A DNA stretch of 64,000 nt from assembly GCF_015351395.1 (NCBI RefSeq), contig NZ_JADKPV010000003.1, forward strand, positions 124,001 to 188,000. Reading direction: 5' to 3'. The notes under the pieces were generated by a model. It was given only the letters and a program-made list of their open reading frames with translations, was not told the DNA's origin and did not search any database. Shown one piece after another: positions 25,950 through 36,275 of the stretch; within the stretch, counting starts at the first letter, position 1; each line of letters opens with the position of its first letter. Both the position numbers and the translations under genes were made by a program. The DNA is from Savagea serpentis (lineage in GTDB: Bacteria; Bacillota; Bacilli; Bacillales_A; Planococcaceae).

Positions 25950-27548
25950 GTGAACGGTTTGTTGCATGATGATCGATTTGCGCATTATAACGCCGCTTGT
26001 TTACGTAAAGACTTTATCGCTGGAATTACAGTCGGTATCGTCGCCATCCCACTCGGAATGGCCTTTGCGATCGCCTCTGGGGTGAAACCCGAATACGGCT
26101 TGTATACGACGATTATTGCCGGATTTCTCGTCGCACTACTCGGAGGCTCTCGCTACCAAGTCGCAGGACCAACAGGCGCATTTATCCCGATCTTGCTAGG
26201 TATTGTTTTACAGTATGGTTACCATGATTTACTTATCGCTGGATTTTTAGCGGGGATTTTCTTAATTTTAATGAGCTACTTAGGTGTCGCCCAGCTCATT
26301 CATTTCGTCCCAAGATCTGTAACAATCGGTTTCACCGCTGGTATTGCGGTCATTATTTTCACAGGGCAAATTAGTAATTTTCTAGGGCTCACCGGAGTGG
26401 AGAAACGCGAATTCTTCCACCAAAATATGGGAGAGATTTTCGCTCAAATTTCTACGACGAACGGCGCGAGCATTATTCTCGCTATCTCAGGGCTAGCAAC
26501 GATTTTACTCATTCCTAAATTCGCACCAAAAGTTCCTGTCTTACTCGTCGCGCTCATCGTACCGACCATTTTATCTCTCCTCTTTTTCCAAGGAAAGGTG
26601 GAGACGATTGGAACAGCCTTTGGAGGGATTCCGAATTCACTCCCGCCTTTTATATTCCCACACATTACATTTGAGAAATTGCTCGTCCTTTGGCAGCCTG
26701 CTCTCATCATCGCAGCGCTAGGAGCGATTGAGTCGCTGTTGTCAGCCGTTGTCGCTGATGATATGACACATGGAAAAAAACACGATTCAAAAAGGGAATT
26801 ATTCGGTCAAGGCGTCGCGAATATGGTGACTCCACTCTTTGGAGGGATTCCAGCAACGGGTGCAATTGCACGGACAGCGACGAATATTCGCTCGGGTGCA
26901 GTGAGCCCTGTTTCAAGTATGATTCAAAGTATTTTCGTCTTGTTGTTCTTATTACTGCTTTCTCCTTACGCTTCTTACATTCCACTCGCTGCGATGGCAC
27001 CCATTTTAATGCATGTCGCTTGGAATATGAGTGCGCGTAAAGCATTCGCTCAAATCGCAAGCGTACGTTCAGGAGATGCGCTCGTTTTATGGGTTACTTT
27101 TTTATTAACGATTTTCGTCAACTTAACGGTTGCCGTTCAAGTCGGTATTATTTTAGCCGCGCTCTCTTTCATGAAAAAAATGATTGGAGAATTAAAGCTA
27201 GAAAAAGGCCGACTTTCAGATGTTGAGCGTATCGAGTTCCAATCTGACCGACAATTTGTCGTGAAGTATATTATCGAAGGACCTTTATTTTTCGGAACAG
27301 CGAAACGTTTTGAAGACACCGCTCCGACTTGGCTCGACCCAAAAATCGATACGGTTATACTCGATATGGAACACGTCCCAACCATTGATGCAACAGGTGA
27401 AGCAGCGCTCGCTGGATTTTTAGAAAAAGCGAAAGAGCTCGATATTCGAGTCGTTGTCAAACGAATGCCCGTTGAACAACGTGCACTTTTAAAAAAGAGT
27501 GGGTTATACGATAAAATTGGAAAACAAAATTTCTTTATGAACCTGTGA
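25950..27548 (+). CDS. SulP family anion transporter with STAS domain
   Basis: A 532-aa transporter with a membrane domain of about 12-14 segments (residues 20-420) and a cytosolic STAS domain (about 430-530; VILDMEHVPTIDATGEAAL). The SulP signature region YGLYTTIIAGFLVALLGGSR lies near residue 50. Bacterial members carry sulfate, bicarbonate or dicarboxylates; the substrate here is not decidable. The start is uncertain: GTG 25950 is close to AAGGAAG, and TTG 25959 or 25962 is better spaced. Confidence 0.88.
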   Translation: MNGLLHDDRFAHYNAACLRKDFIAGITVGIVAIPLGMAFAIASGVKPEYGLYTTIIAGFLVALLGGSRYQVAGPTGAFIPILLGIVLQYGYHDLLIAGFLAGIFLILMSYLGVAQLIHFVPRSVTIGFTAGIAVIIFTGQISNFLGLTGVEKREFFHQNMGEIFAQISTTNGASIILAISGLATILLIPKFAPKVPVLLVALIVPTILSLLFFQGKVETIGTAFGGIPNSLPPFIFPHITFEKLLVLWQPALIIAALGAIESLLSAVVADDMTHGKKHDSKRELFGQGVANMVTPLFGGIPATGAIARTATNIRSGAVSPVSSMIQSIFVLLFLLLLSPYASYIPLAAMAPILMHVAWNMSARKAFAQIASVRSGDALVLWVTFLLTIFVNLTVAVQVGIILAALSFMKKMIGELKLEKGRLSDVERIEFQSDRQFVVKYIIEGPLFFGTAKRFEDTAPTWLDPKIDTVILDMEHVPTIDATGEAALAGFLEKAKELDIRVVVKRMPVEQRALLKKSGLYDKIGKQNFFMNL

Positions 27549-27589
27549 AAAAAGCGGTTGAAATCGAAAATGATTTCAACCGCTTTTTT
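27548..27589. terminator. bidirectional terminator
   Basis: AAAAAAGCGGTTGAAATC pairs with GATTTCAACCGCTTTTTT around a six-base loop, between the SulP gene and the convergent glycosyltransferase. Confidence 0.92.
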
Positions 27590-28673
27590 ATGAGCGTCCG
27601 ACATATTGATAAATTGTTTTTAGCTTTTCAGCTAATACAGGATAAGAATGTTCTTCTACAATGCGCTGCTTTACTTCTGTATAGCGTTCCTCGGAACGAT
27701 TCAACGCTTGTTCAATACCTTCTGCTAAAGAAGAAGGATTATGAGGCTCTACGAGTATGCCTGCATCGTCTTTCAATAAATGTGGTAGTCCGCCTACATT
27801 TGTTCCAACAACTGGCACACCGACGGCCATTGCTTCGAGAGCGACAAGTCCAAACCCTTCATGATGAGAAGGCAAGACGAAGACATCCGCTGCAGACATC
27901 CATTTCGCTAATGTCGTTTGAGGTTGAGGTCCAACAAGATGGACGCGATCTAATGTTTCAATCCGATCTTGCACTAATGTCGCAAATTGTGCATCTTTTT
28001 GTGAACCGACAATGTATAAAGAAAGCTTCTCCTTCGTATAAGCGATTTGTTTATACGCCTCGATTAAATCTTCAATTCCTTTTGCGCGAATGACATTTCC
28101 AACGTACAGAAGCATCGTTTCTTCTTTAGACAGGCGTAATGATTCACGCGACAATTCTTGTGGCATAACGTAAAAGACCGTTTGATCAACGCCCATACTG
28201 ATGACGTGCACTTTATTAATTGACACACCAAACTCTCTCACAACATCTTGCTTTAATTTTTCGCCTACTGTAATAACCGCATCGGCCTTTTTCAAAATAC
28301 GCTCGGTCCACTTACGCGCCATTTTACTCTTTTGAGGCATTTGATCGATATCGCCACCGTGGACAGTTACGACATACGGTATGTTAAACCAACGCTTTCC
28401 CCAATAGGAAAGGATTCCAGTTGGAAAAACATAATGGGCATGGGTTAAATTTAATGTTTTACGATTTTTTAATAAACTAAAAAATCCACGAATAAATAAA
28501 CTCATATATTTTTGTAATTTCGCTATTTTTCCTTTTGATGGATCGTCGATGGCTATGACAGATACGTCCATACCTTCATCTCGCAACAACTGTACTTGAT
28601 TTTTGACGAAAATGCCGTACGTTGGATGTTGCTCAGAAGGATACATATTGCTAAAGACTATAAGTTTCGTCAT
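27588..28673 (-). CDS. GT4 family glycosyltransferase
   Basis: A 361-aa GT-B-fold glycosyltransferase. The N-terminal acceptor domain carries HPTYGIFVKNQVQLLRDEG; the C-terminal nucleotide-sugar domain has LLYVGNVIRAKGIEDLIEA, a SHHEGFGLVALEAMAVGVPVVGT block with the GT4 E-x7-E motif, and a GILVEP segment. No signal peptide or membrane helix. Similar in build to capsule and teichuronic acid transferases, but donor and acceptor cannot be named. It is followed on minus by no partner gene, so it seems to stand alone. Confidence 0.85.
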   Translation of the reverse strand: MTKLIVFSNMYPSEQHPTYGIFVKNQVQLLRDEGMDVSVIAIDDPSKGKIAKLQKYMSLFIRGFFSLLKNRKTLNLTHAHYVFPTGILSYWGKRWFNIPYVVTVHGGDIDQMPQKSKMARKWTERILKKADAVITVGEKLKQDVVREFGVSINKVHVISMGVDQTVFYVMPQELSRESLRLSKEETMLLYVGNVIRAKGIEDLIEAYKQIAYTKEKLSLYIVGSQKDAQFATLVQDRIETLDRVHLVGPQPQTTLAKWMSAADVFVLPSHHEGFGLVALEAMAVGVPVVGTNVGGLPHLLKDDAGILVEPHNPSSLAEGIEQALNRSEERYTEVKQRIVEEHSYPVLAEKLKTIYQYVGRS

Positions 28674-28761
28674 CTCATTATCGCTTCCTTACTTCACTTT
28701 TTTTAATGATTTTCTATCACCAAAAGTATATCACAGTTTGCTTCTTCGACTGCTATATTTT

Positions 28762-29865
28762 CTAGTCCGCTTCATACGACCAATTGGGTAATCCGATATG
28801 ATCCAGTATCCATTGTTCTGAATAAATCGCCGCATCCGTTCGACTTTGTAGTGGATATACTTTGAACTGTCTAGCATTTTCTTTCACAACAACTGTAGGT
28901 AAAAATTCAGGTTCTCGTACTTCGATATGCTGTACTTCTCCATCCAACAGCGTCTTCTCGATTGTCACTCGCGCAATTCCCCCTATATTCGTTGAATCAA
29001 ATTGCTGAGCGGATAAAAAATTACCTAAAGAATAGTAAATATGTGTCTGTCCTCTTTTTTCATACGGTTGAATGACATGTGGATGATGACCGAATAAAAT
29101 GTGCACACCTTCTTCCGCAACGATTTGAGCTACTTTACGTTGCGCCTCACTTTCACGCAATTGATATTCCACGCCCCAATGAATGGAGGCGATGACGACA
29201 TCGACTTTCTCTTTCAATGCGCGGATATCTCGACGAATCGTCTCTTCTTCTATGTAATTAACTAAATATGGCTGATCACGTGGCGCGATGTGGCCATTCG
29301 TACCGTATGTATAACTAATCATCCCTAAAGTAATTCCTTCTACTTCAACCACTCGTTCAGTCGCTTGATCTTCATACGATTTATAAGCACCGACATAAGG
29401 CATATCATACTGCTCCATCGTCGCAATTGCTCGTTGCACTCCTCTTGCTCCGCGGTCCAATGTGTGATTATTCGCCATTGAAATCATATCGACCCCATAC
29501 TTTTTTAAATCACGGACGATATGAGATGGACTGTTGAAGTTCGGATAACCACTTAACCCTAGTTCGATACCTCCTGGAATCGATTCTTGATTCGCCAGTA
29601 AAAAATCGATGGAATTAAAATAAGGAAGCATCTCTTGAAAAGCAATATCATATGTATCATAAGTGTACAGCGGATGATGTAATAAAATATCTCCAATCAT
29701 TCCGACTGTCATACGCTTCACTACAAGTTCTGGTTCAGGCTCTTCTGGTGGAAGTATGACTGACTCTTCTTGCTCTTTTGACAGAGGTGTTTCAGTCGGC
29801 CCTCCTACATACGGTGAACAACTCGCCATGAATAAAAATAAAAATAATGTTGCGACTCGTATCAT
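28762..29865 (-). CDS. CapA-like lipoprotein (PGA_cap metallophosphatase-fold)
   Basis: A 367-aa protein with a lipoprotein signal peptide (MIRVATLFLFLFMASC, Cys16) and a PGA_cap domain. Metal-site motifs appear in order: GDILLHH (about 57), NQES, ANNHTLDRGARG (about 136), HWGVEY (about 228) and FGHHPHVIQP (about 258). Family members are linked to poly-gamma-glutamate capsule synthesis or retention, but capB and capC are not present here, so a capsule role is unproven. A second adjacent gene, the glycosyltransferase, lies 88 bases downstream on the same strand. Confidence 0.85.
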   Translation of the reverse strand: MIRVATLFLFLFMASCSPYVGGPTETPLSKEQEESVILPPEEPEPELVVKRMTVGMIGDILLHHPLYTYDTYDIAFQEMLPYFNSIDFLLANQESIPGGIELGLSGYPNFNSPSHIVRDLKKYGVDMISMANNHTLDRGARGVQRAIATMEQYDMPYVGAYKSYEDQATERVVEVEGITLGMISYTYGTNGHIAPRDQPYLVNYIEEETIRRDIRALKEKVDVVIASIHWGVEYQLRESEAQRKVAQIVAEEGVHILFGHHPHVIQPYEKRGQTHIYYSLGNFLSAQQFDSTNIGGIARVTIEKTLLDGEVQHIEVREPEFLPTVVVKENARQFKVYPLQSRTDAAIYSEQWILDHIGLPNWSYEAD

Positions 29866-29971
29866 TTGTCAAACTCCTTCTCATTTACTTTATCTTTTGA
29901 GCGTACACGACAAATGTGAAGTTATCAAAATATGATCATACTTGATAGAATAACGTTTTTTGAAAAACGAT

Positions 29972-29998
29972 AAAAAAGAGCGCTACTGAGAGCGCCCT
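29972..29998 (-). terminator. terminator of the ilv-leu operon
   Basis: On minus, GGGCGCT pairs with AGCGCTC (one G-U) followed by T6, right after the leuD stop. Confidence 0.85.
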
Positions 29999-30001
29999 TC
30001 C

Positions 30002-30589
30002 TTATGCATGTTGTTCTTCGTATTTTTTAATATAGTCTTCGTATTGGAATGTAATCGAAATTTCATCCCAACCATTCAATAACATCTTTTTATTGTACGG
30101 ATCGATGTCGAATTGGTACTGTACGCCATCTTCTCCCTTTACCGTCTGCTCTTCAAGATTCACTGTCACTTTATACGTGCCTTCAGCTAATCCTTTTTCG
30201 AGTAACTGCTCCACTTCCGCTTCTTTTAATTGAATCGGTAAAATACCATTTTTATAACAGTTATTATGAAAAATGTCCGCAAAACTCGGGGCGATGACGA
30301 CGTCGAATCCGTAGTCTTGAATTGCCCACGGTGCGTGTTCACGCGATGAACCACAACCGAAGTTATCATGTGCAACGAGAATGCGTGAACCGTCAAAGCG
30401 TGGATCGTTCATGACGAAGTCTTCCACTTTTGAGCCGTCTTGATTGAAGCGCCAATGGTAAAACAAATATTGGCCGAACCCTGTACGTTCAATGCGCTTC
30501 AAAAACTCTTTTGAAATAATTTGGTCTGTATCTACGTTTTTACGATCGAGTGGCGTAATGACACTCTCAACAATGTTAATCGGTTCCAT
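30002..30589 (-). CDS. leuD: 3-isopropylmalate dehydratase small subunit
   Basis: A 195-aa swivel-domain subunit that pairs with LeuC to isomerise 2-isopropylmalate to 3-isopropylmalate. HDNFGCGSSREHAPWAI near residue 75 is the substrate-binding signature. The start overlaps the leuC stop by one base (TAATG), so translation is coupled. Last gene of the operon. Confidence 0.96.
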   Translation of the reverse strand: MEPINIVESVITPLDRKNVDTDQIISKEFLKRIERTGFGQYLFYHWRFNQDGSKVEDFVMNDPRFDGSRILVAHDNFGCGSSREHAPWAIQDYGFDVVIAPSFADIFHNNCYKNGILPIQLKEAEVEQLLEKGLAEGTYKVTVNLEEQTVKGEDGVQYQFDIDPYNKKMLLNGWDEISITFQYEDYIKKYEEQHA

Positions 30590-32004
30590 TATGCATTCAC
30601 TCCTTCTTTCATCATGTCACGAACGTCGACGAAATGTCCATGGACCGCTGCTGCTGCTGCCATCGGTGGACTGACGAGGTGTGTGCGTGATCCTGCTCCT
30701 TGGCGACCTTCGAAGTTACGGTTAGATGTTGACGCACAACGTTCTCCTGTTGGAACGACGTCATCGTTCATCGCTAAACACATACTGCATCCTGCATCGC
30801 GCCATTCAAATCCTGCTTCGATAAATACTTTGTCTAATCCGAGCTCTTCCGCTTGCGCTTTCACCGTGCGTGAGCCAGGTACGACAATCGCCGTAACACC
30901 GTCTGCCACTTTGCGACCTTCGACAACTTTCGCCGCCGCTTGTAAGTCAGAAAGGCGTGCGTTCGTACAAGAACCGATGAAGACATGTTGAATGTCGATT
31001 TCTGTTAATGGTTGGCCTTCTTCTAAATCCATATACGCGAGCGCTTTTTTCAACGCTTCACGGTCGGATTGTGATTCGTAATCTGATTCACGTGGAACAG
31101 ATGATAAAATGCCTGACCCCATCGACGGGTTCGTTCCCCATGTGACGAACGGCTCGATTTCAGACGTATCGATTTCAAGCACTGTATCGTATGTTGCCCC
31201 TTCATCTGTTGCAAGAGCGAGCCACTCTTTCGCTTTCTCTTCAAAAGCTTCGCCTTCTGGAGCATATTTGCGCCCACGAATGTATTCAATCGTCGTTTCA
31301 TCCGGGCTAATTAAACCGGCTTTCGCGCCTGCTTCAATCGACATATTACATACCGTCATGCGTTCTTCCATCGTTAAATTGCGAATCGCTTCACCAGTAA
31401 ATTCAACGATATGTCCTGTACCGACATCAATGCCGAATTTTGCGATAATCGCTAAAATAATATCTTTCGCCGCAACGCCGTATCCTAATTCGCCATTGAC
31501 GCGAATTTCCATCGTTTTTGGACGTGCTTGCCACAATGTTTGTGTCGATAAGACGTGTTCAACTTCACTCGTTCCGATACCGAATGCAATCGCACCGAAT
31601 GCGCCGTGTGTTGATGTATGACTGTCTCCACAGACGATTGTCTTGCCTGGTGTCGTCAATCCGAGTTCGGGTCCGATAATATGGACAATCCCTTGATCAG
31701 GGTGTGCCATATCGGCAAGTGGTACGTTAAATTCTTTACAGTTATCGACTAATGTCGTAATTTGTTTGCGTGCGATTGGATCGTTAATTGTCGGTAAATT
31801 TTTCGTTGGGACGTTATGGTCCATCGTTGCGAACGTTAAATCGGGTCGACGCACTTTACGTCCTGCTAAACGAAGCCCCTCGAACGCTTGCGGTGATGTC
31901 ACTTCGTGAACGAGATGTAAATCGATATAAAGTAAATCTGGTTTTCCCTCTTCTTCATAAACGACATGTTTGTCCCATACTTTTTCAATAATTGTTTTTG
32001 GCAT
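30589..32004 (-). CDS. leuC: 3-isopropylmalate dehydratase large subunit
   Basis: A 471-aa aconitase-family subunit binding a 4Fe-4S cluster. Cluster cysteines are in [11 protein letters not shown] (about 347) and GCSMCLAMN (about 407-410); [13 protein letters not shown] near 140 is the family signature. GGAGC is eight bases from ATG. An 85-base gap with a perfect hairpin separates it from leuB, the only long gap inside the operon. Confidence 0.96.
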   Translation of the reverse strand: MPKTIIEKVWDKHVVYEEEGKPDLLYIDLHLVHEVTSPQAFEGLRLAGRKVRRPDLTFATMDHNVPTKNLPTINDPIARKQITTLVDNCKEFNVPLADMAHPDQGIVHIIGPELGLTTPGKTIVCGDSHTSTHGAFGAIAFGIGTSEVEHVLSTQTLWQARPKTMEIRVNGELGYGVAAKDIILAIIAKFGIDVGTGHIVEFTGEAIRNLTMEERMTVCNMSIEAGAKAGLISPDETTIEYIRGRKYAPEGEAFEEKAKEWLALATDEGATYDTVLEIDTSEIEPFVTWGTNPSMGSGILSSVPRESDYESQSDREALKKALAYMDLEEGQPLTEIDIQHVFIGSCTNARLSDLQAAAKVVEGRKVADGVTAIVVPGSRTVKAQAEELGLDKVFIEAGFEWRDAGCSMCLAMNDDVVPTGERCASTSNRNFEGRQGAGSRTHLVSPPMAAAAAVHGHFVDVRDMMKEGVNA

Positions 32005-32041
32005 GTTGGAGCTCCTTTCAAAAAATCATTCCATATTATAG

Positions 32042-32074
32042 AAGAAATGCTCAAAATCGTTTTGAGCATTTCTT
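32042..32074 (-). promoter_or_regulatory. perfect 15-bp intercistronic hairpin between leuB and leuC
   Basis: AAGAAATGCTCAAAA (32042-32056) is the exact complement of 32060-32074, with a three-base loop. On the transcript strand only two Ts and then CTATAATA follow, so it is a poor terminator. In B. subtilis the ilv-leu mRNA is cut and its segments are protected by hairpins, so a stability or partial-termination role is plausible. Confidence 0.75.
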
Positions 32075-32088
32075 GAACATTCGTTTCA

Positions 32089-33147
32089 TTACGCTTGTAA
32101 ACGTTGAAGTACTTTTTCTGTCCATTCTTTCGTGCCGAGTGGTTGATCTTTCGTTAAATCACCTGTAAAATAGCCGTCTTCAAACGTGCCGTATACTGCA
32201 TCTTCAATCGCTTGCGCTTCTTCTAACATATCGAATGAATACGTAAGCATCATCGCTGCTGAAAGAATCGCTGCTGCTGGGTTTGCAATGTTTTGACCCG
32301 CGATTTCTGGCGCTGTTCCGTGGACTGGCTCATACATGCCAAAGCCGTCTGAACGGATACTCGCAGATGGTAATAAACCGAGTGAACCTGTAATAACGGA
32401 AGCTTCATCACTTAAAATATCTCCGAACATATTTTCCGTTAAAATCACGTCGAAATCTTTCGGGCTCGTAATAATGCTCATTGCAACAGAATCGACGAGT
32501 TGATGACGTACTTCTACTTCTGGATATTGCGCTTTTTTTTCGTCTACAATTTGACGCCATAAACGGCTCGTCGCTAAAACGTTCGCTTTATCGACAGACG
32601 TGATGCGCTTATTACGTTTCATCGCAATTTCGAAAGCTTTGTCGACGATGCGTTCAATCTCTGGTCGAGAATACGGCATCGTATCTACTGCTTCTTCATC
32701 GTTATATAAGCTCGGTGTACCGAAATAAACCCCACCTGTTAATTCACGAACGATCATCATATCAACATCTTTCGCAATGTCTTCTTTTAAAGGTGACGAT
32801 TGGATGAGAGTTGATACCGCTTTTACTGGTCGTAAATTCGCAAACAAATCAAATTGCTTACGAAGTCGGAGTAGCCCTTGCTCTGCACGTAAGGCAGGCG
32901 GGTTGTGGTCCCATTTTGGACCTCCTACTGCACCTAATAAAATCGCGTCGCTCGCTTCACAACTTGCGACTGTCTCTTCTGGTAATGGATTATTTTTCGC
33001 ATCGACTGCAGCGCCTCCGACCAATTGATGATCGAAGCGGAACATATGGCCATATTTTTTAGCGACTGCCTCTAATACAACTACCGCTGCATCTGTTACT
33101 TCTTTTCCAATACCGTCTCCAGCTAATACCGTAACTCTCTTTTCCAT
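32089..33147 (-). CDS. leuB: 3-isopropylmalate dehydrogenase
   Basis: A 352-aa NAD-dependent oxidative decarboxylase. The GDGIGKEV start motif, RELTGGVYFG (about 136-145), and the NMFGDILSDEAS metal/substrate motif near 240 define LeuB against the related D-malate/tartrate group found at 48.6 kb. GGGGGAG is upstream of ATG and the leuA stop is 12 bases away. Confidence 0.96.
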   Translation of the reverse strand: MEKRVTVLAGDGIGKEVTDAAVVVLEAVAKKYGHMFRFDHQLVGGAAVDAKNNPLPEETVASCEASDAILLGAVGGPKWDHNPPALRAEQGLLRLRKQFDLFANLRPVKAVSTLIQSSPLKEDIAKDVDMMIVRELTGGVYFGTPSLYNDEEAVDTMPYSRPEIERIVDKAFEIAMKRNKRITSVDKANVLATSRLWRQIVDEKKAQYPEVEVRHQLVDSVAMSIITSPKDFDVILTENMFGDILSDEASVITGSLGLLPSASIRSDGFGMYEPVHGTAPEIAGQNIANPAAAILSAAMMLTYSFDMLEEAQAIEDAVYGTFEDGYFTGDLTKDQPLGTKEWTEKVLQRLQA

Positions 33148-33159
33148 CGTTGCTCCCCC

Positions 33160-34704
33160 TTATTTCGCTTCCATTGCTTGTTTTTTCATCGTGTCGCGCA
33201 TAATGCGTCGATTCACTGCGTTAACGTATGCTTTCGCTGACGCTTGTAACACGTCTTGCGCTGCATCGCGTCCTGTGAAACGTTCGCCATCAATACTTAA
33301 GTTAATGACTGCTTCGCCGAGTGCATCGCGCCCTTTGCCGACCGATGTCACACGATAATCTAAAATGTGTACTTCGCCGCCAACTAATTTTTCAAGTGTG
33401 TTGAAAATCGCTTCTACTGAACCACCAGCTCCGACTGATTCCACTGTTTTTTCTTCTCCTTCTGGAGTTGTCGCAGTGATTGTCGCATGTGGTTCATTAT
33501 TGCGATATTCTACTTGTGTACGTTGTAAACGATACAATGGAACATCTGTATTTTTCGTTTGTTGATTTGTGAATAAGAAGAATAAATCATCTTCTGTCAC
33601 TTCTTTTTTACGATCCGCAAGTTCTTTAAATGCAATGAATGCTGCATTTAATTGCTCGTCTGTTAATTCAAAGCCCATCGAAATCGCACGGTCTTTAAAT
33701 GCGTGACGTCCTGAATGTTTGCCGAGTGCGAGTGGTTCATCTTTCGCACCAATTAATTCAGGCGTAATAATTTCATACGTTTCACGATTTTTCAACATAC
33801 CGTCTTGGTGAATGCCTGATTCATGCGCAAACGCATTGCGACCGACGACCGCCTTGTTCGGTTGAATGACGACACCTGTTAAACGGCTCACCATTTGGCT
33901 CGTCTTTTTCGTTTCGACTAAGTTAACGCCTGTATCGACGTTGTAGAAGTCCTTTCGAATATGGAACGCGACTGCGATTTCTTCAAGCGCCGCGTTTCCT
34001 GCGCGCTCACCGATTCCGTTAATCGTTCCTTCGACTTGCTCTGCGCCATTTTGCACAGCGGCGATCGAGTTCGCGACAGCCATTCCTAAGTCGTCATGAC
34101 AGTGACATGATAATTTCACGCGATCTGCACCTTTTGCGTTCTCTTTCACATATTTAAACATCGCACCGTACTCTTCCGGTGTCGCATAGCCGACCGTATC
34201 TGGTAAGTTAACCGTCGTTGCACCTGCTTCTATGACTTCACCGACGATACGTGCTAAAAAGTCTAAATCTGAACGAGAAGCATCTTCTGCTGAAAATTGT
34301 ACGAGCGGGAAAAACTTACGCGCGTATTTTACTGCAGCGACTGCTTGTTCAACCACTTCGTCTGGCGTGCGTTGTAATTTATATTTCATATGAATAGGAC
34401 TCGTTGCGATAAAGACGTGTAAATGTGGTTGCGCGCCGACTTTCAACGCTTCCCAACTCGTATCGATATCGCGTTCAATCGAACGAGCGAGTCCTGTTAC
34501 GATTGAATTTTTGACTGTTTTTGCAATTTTATTGACCGCATCGAAATCTCCGGGTGACGAAGCAGGAAAACCTGCTTCGATGATCGTCATACCGAATTTT
34601 TCTAGCTGCTTCGCAATCTCCAGTTTTTCTTGAGTATTCAAGTTGATTCCTGCCGATTGCTCCCCGTCTCTTAGTGTTGTGTCAAATATGTCGATTTTCT
34701 TCAC
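33160..34704 (-). CDS. leuA: 2-isopropylmalate synthase
   Basis: A 514-aa enzyme condensing acetyl-CoA with 2-oxoisovalerate, the committed step of leucine synthesis. The DTTLRDGEQSAG catalytic motif is at residues 8-19, LSCHCHDDLGMA near 199, and a C-terminal LeuA regulatory domain (about 380-510) that binds leucine for feedback inhibition is present. AAAGAAGGGG precedes ATG. Confidence 0.96.
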   Translation of the reverse strand: MKKIDIFDTTLRDGEQSAGINLNTQEKLEIAKQLEKFGMTIIEAGFPASSPGDFDAVNKIAKTVKNSIVTGLARSIERDIDTSWEALKVGAQPHLHVFIATSPIHMKYKLQRTPDEVVEQAVAAVKYARKFFPLVQFSAEDASRSDLDFLARIVGEVIEAGATTVNLPDTVGYATPEEYGAMFKYVKENAKGADRVKLSCHCHDDLGMAVANSIAAVQNGAEQVEGTINGIGERAGNAALEEIAVAFHIRKDFYNVDTGVNLVETKKTSQMVSRLTGVVIQPNKAVVGRNAFAHESGIHQDGMLKNRETYEIITPELIGAKDEPLALGKHSGRHAFKDRAISMGFELTDEQLNAAFIAFKELADRKKEVTEDDLFFLFTNQQTKNTDVPLYRLQRTQVEYRNNEPHATITATTPEGEEKTVESVGAGGSVEAIFNTLEKLVGGEVHILDYRVTSVGKGRDALGEAVINLSIDGERFTGRDAAQDVLQASAKAYVNAVNRRIMRDTMKKQAMEAK

Positions 34705-34734
34705 TTCGCCACCCCTTCTTTCGTTTTTGGAAAA

Positions 34735-35739
<1,005 letters not shown>

Positions 35740-35756
35740 CTAATTTTTATGTTTTT

Positions 35757-36275
35757 TTATTGTAAAAGAGATAATTGCGGTGTATCGGAAGACTTCTGCA
35801 TTTCGCGGACGAAAGCAGTCGCTCCTGTGCGCGTTAACTCTTTAATACCATATGGTTGAACGAGTTCGATAAACGCCTCGATTTTCGTCGGGTCGCCCGT
35901 CACTTGATACGTAACGACGTTTTTCCCACTGTCCACGATCGTCGCTCTAAATGGATCGACAATCGCATTAATTTCGCTACGGAGATGTGGCGGCGCAAGC
36001 ACTTTGATGAAGGCCAGCTCTCGCATAACGATCGATTTTTCTGTAATGTCTTTCACTTTTAATACGTCAATTTGCTTTTGCAATTGTTTGACAATTTGTT
36101 CGACTTTACGCTCGTCTTCAACATTGACGATGAATGTCATTTTAGACATCCCTGCCGTCTCTGTATGACCGACCGTAATACTTTCGATATTGAACTGGCG
36201 TTTCATTAAAAGACCTGTCACTCGGTTCAAAACGCCACTTTGGTTGATGACGGTTACTGTGATTACTCGTTTCAT
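35757..36275 (-). CDS. ilvN: acetolactate synthase small (regulatory) subunit
   Basis: A 172-aa regulatory subunit with an N-terminal ACT domain (residues 3-75; [25 protein letters not shown]) that binds valine, and a C-terminal ACT-like domain. ATGA overlap with ilvB keeps subunit ratios coupled. It is also called ilvH in Bacillus. Confidence 0.95.
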   Translation of the reverse strand: MKRVITVTVINQSGVLNRVTGLLMKRQFNIESITVGHTETAGMSKMTFIVNVEDERKVEQIVKQLQKQIDVLKVKDITEKSIVMRELAFIKVLAPPHLRSEINAIVDPFRATIVDSGKNVVTYQVTGDPTKIEAFIELVQPYGIKELTRTGATAFVREMQKSSDTPQLSLLQ

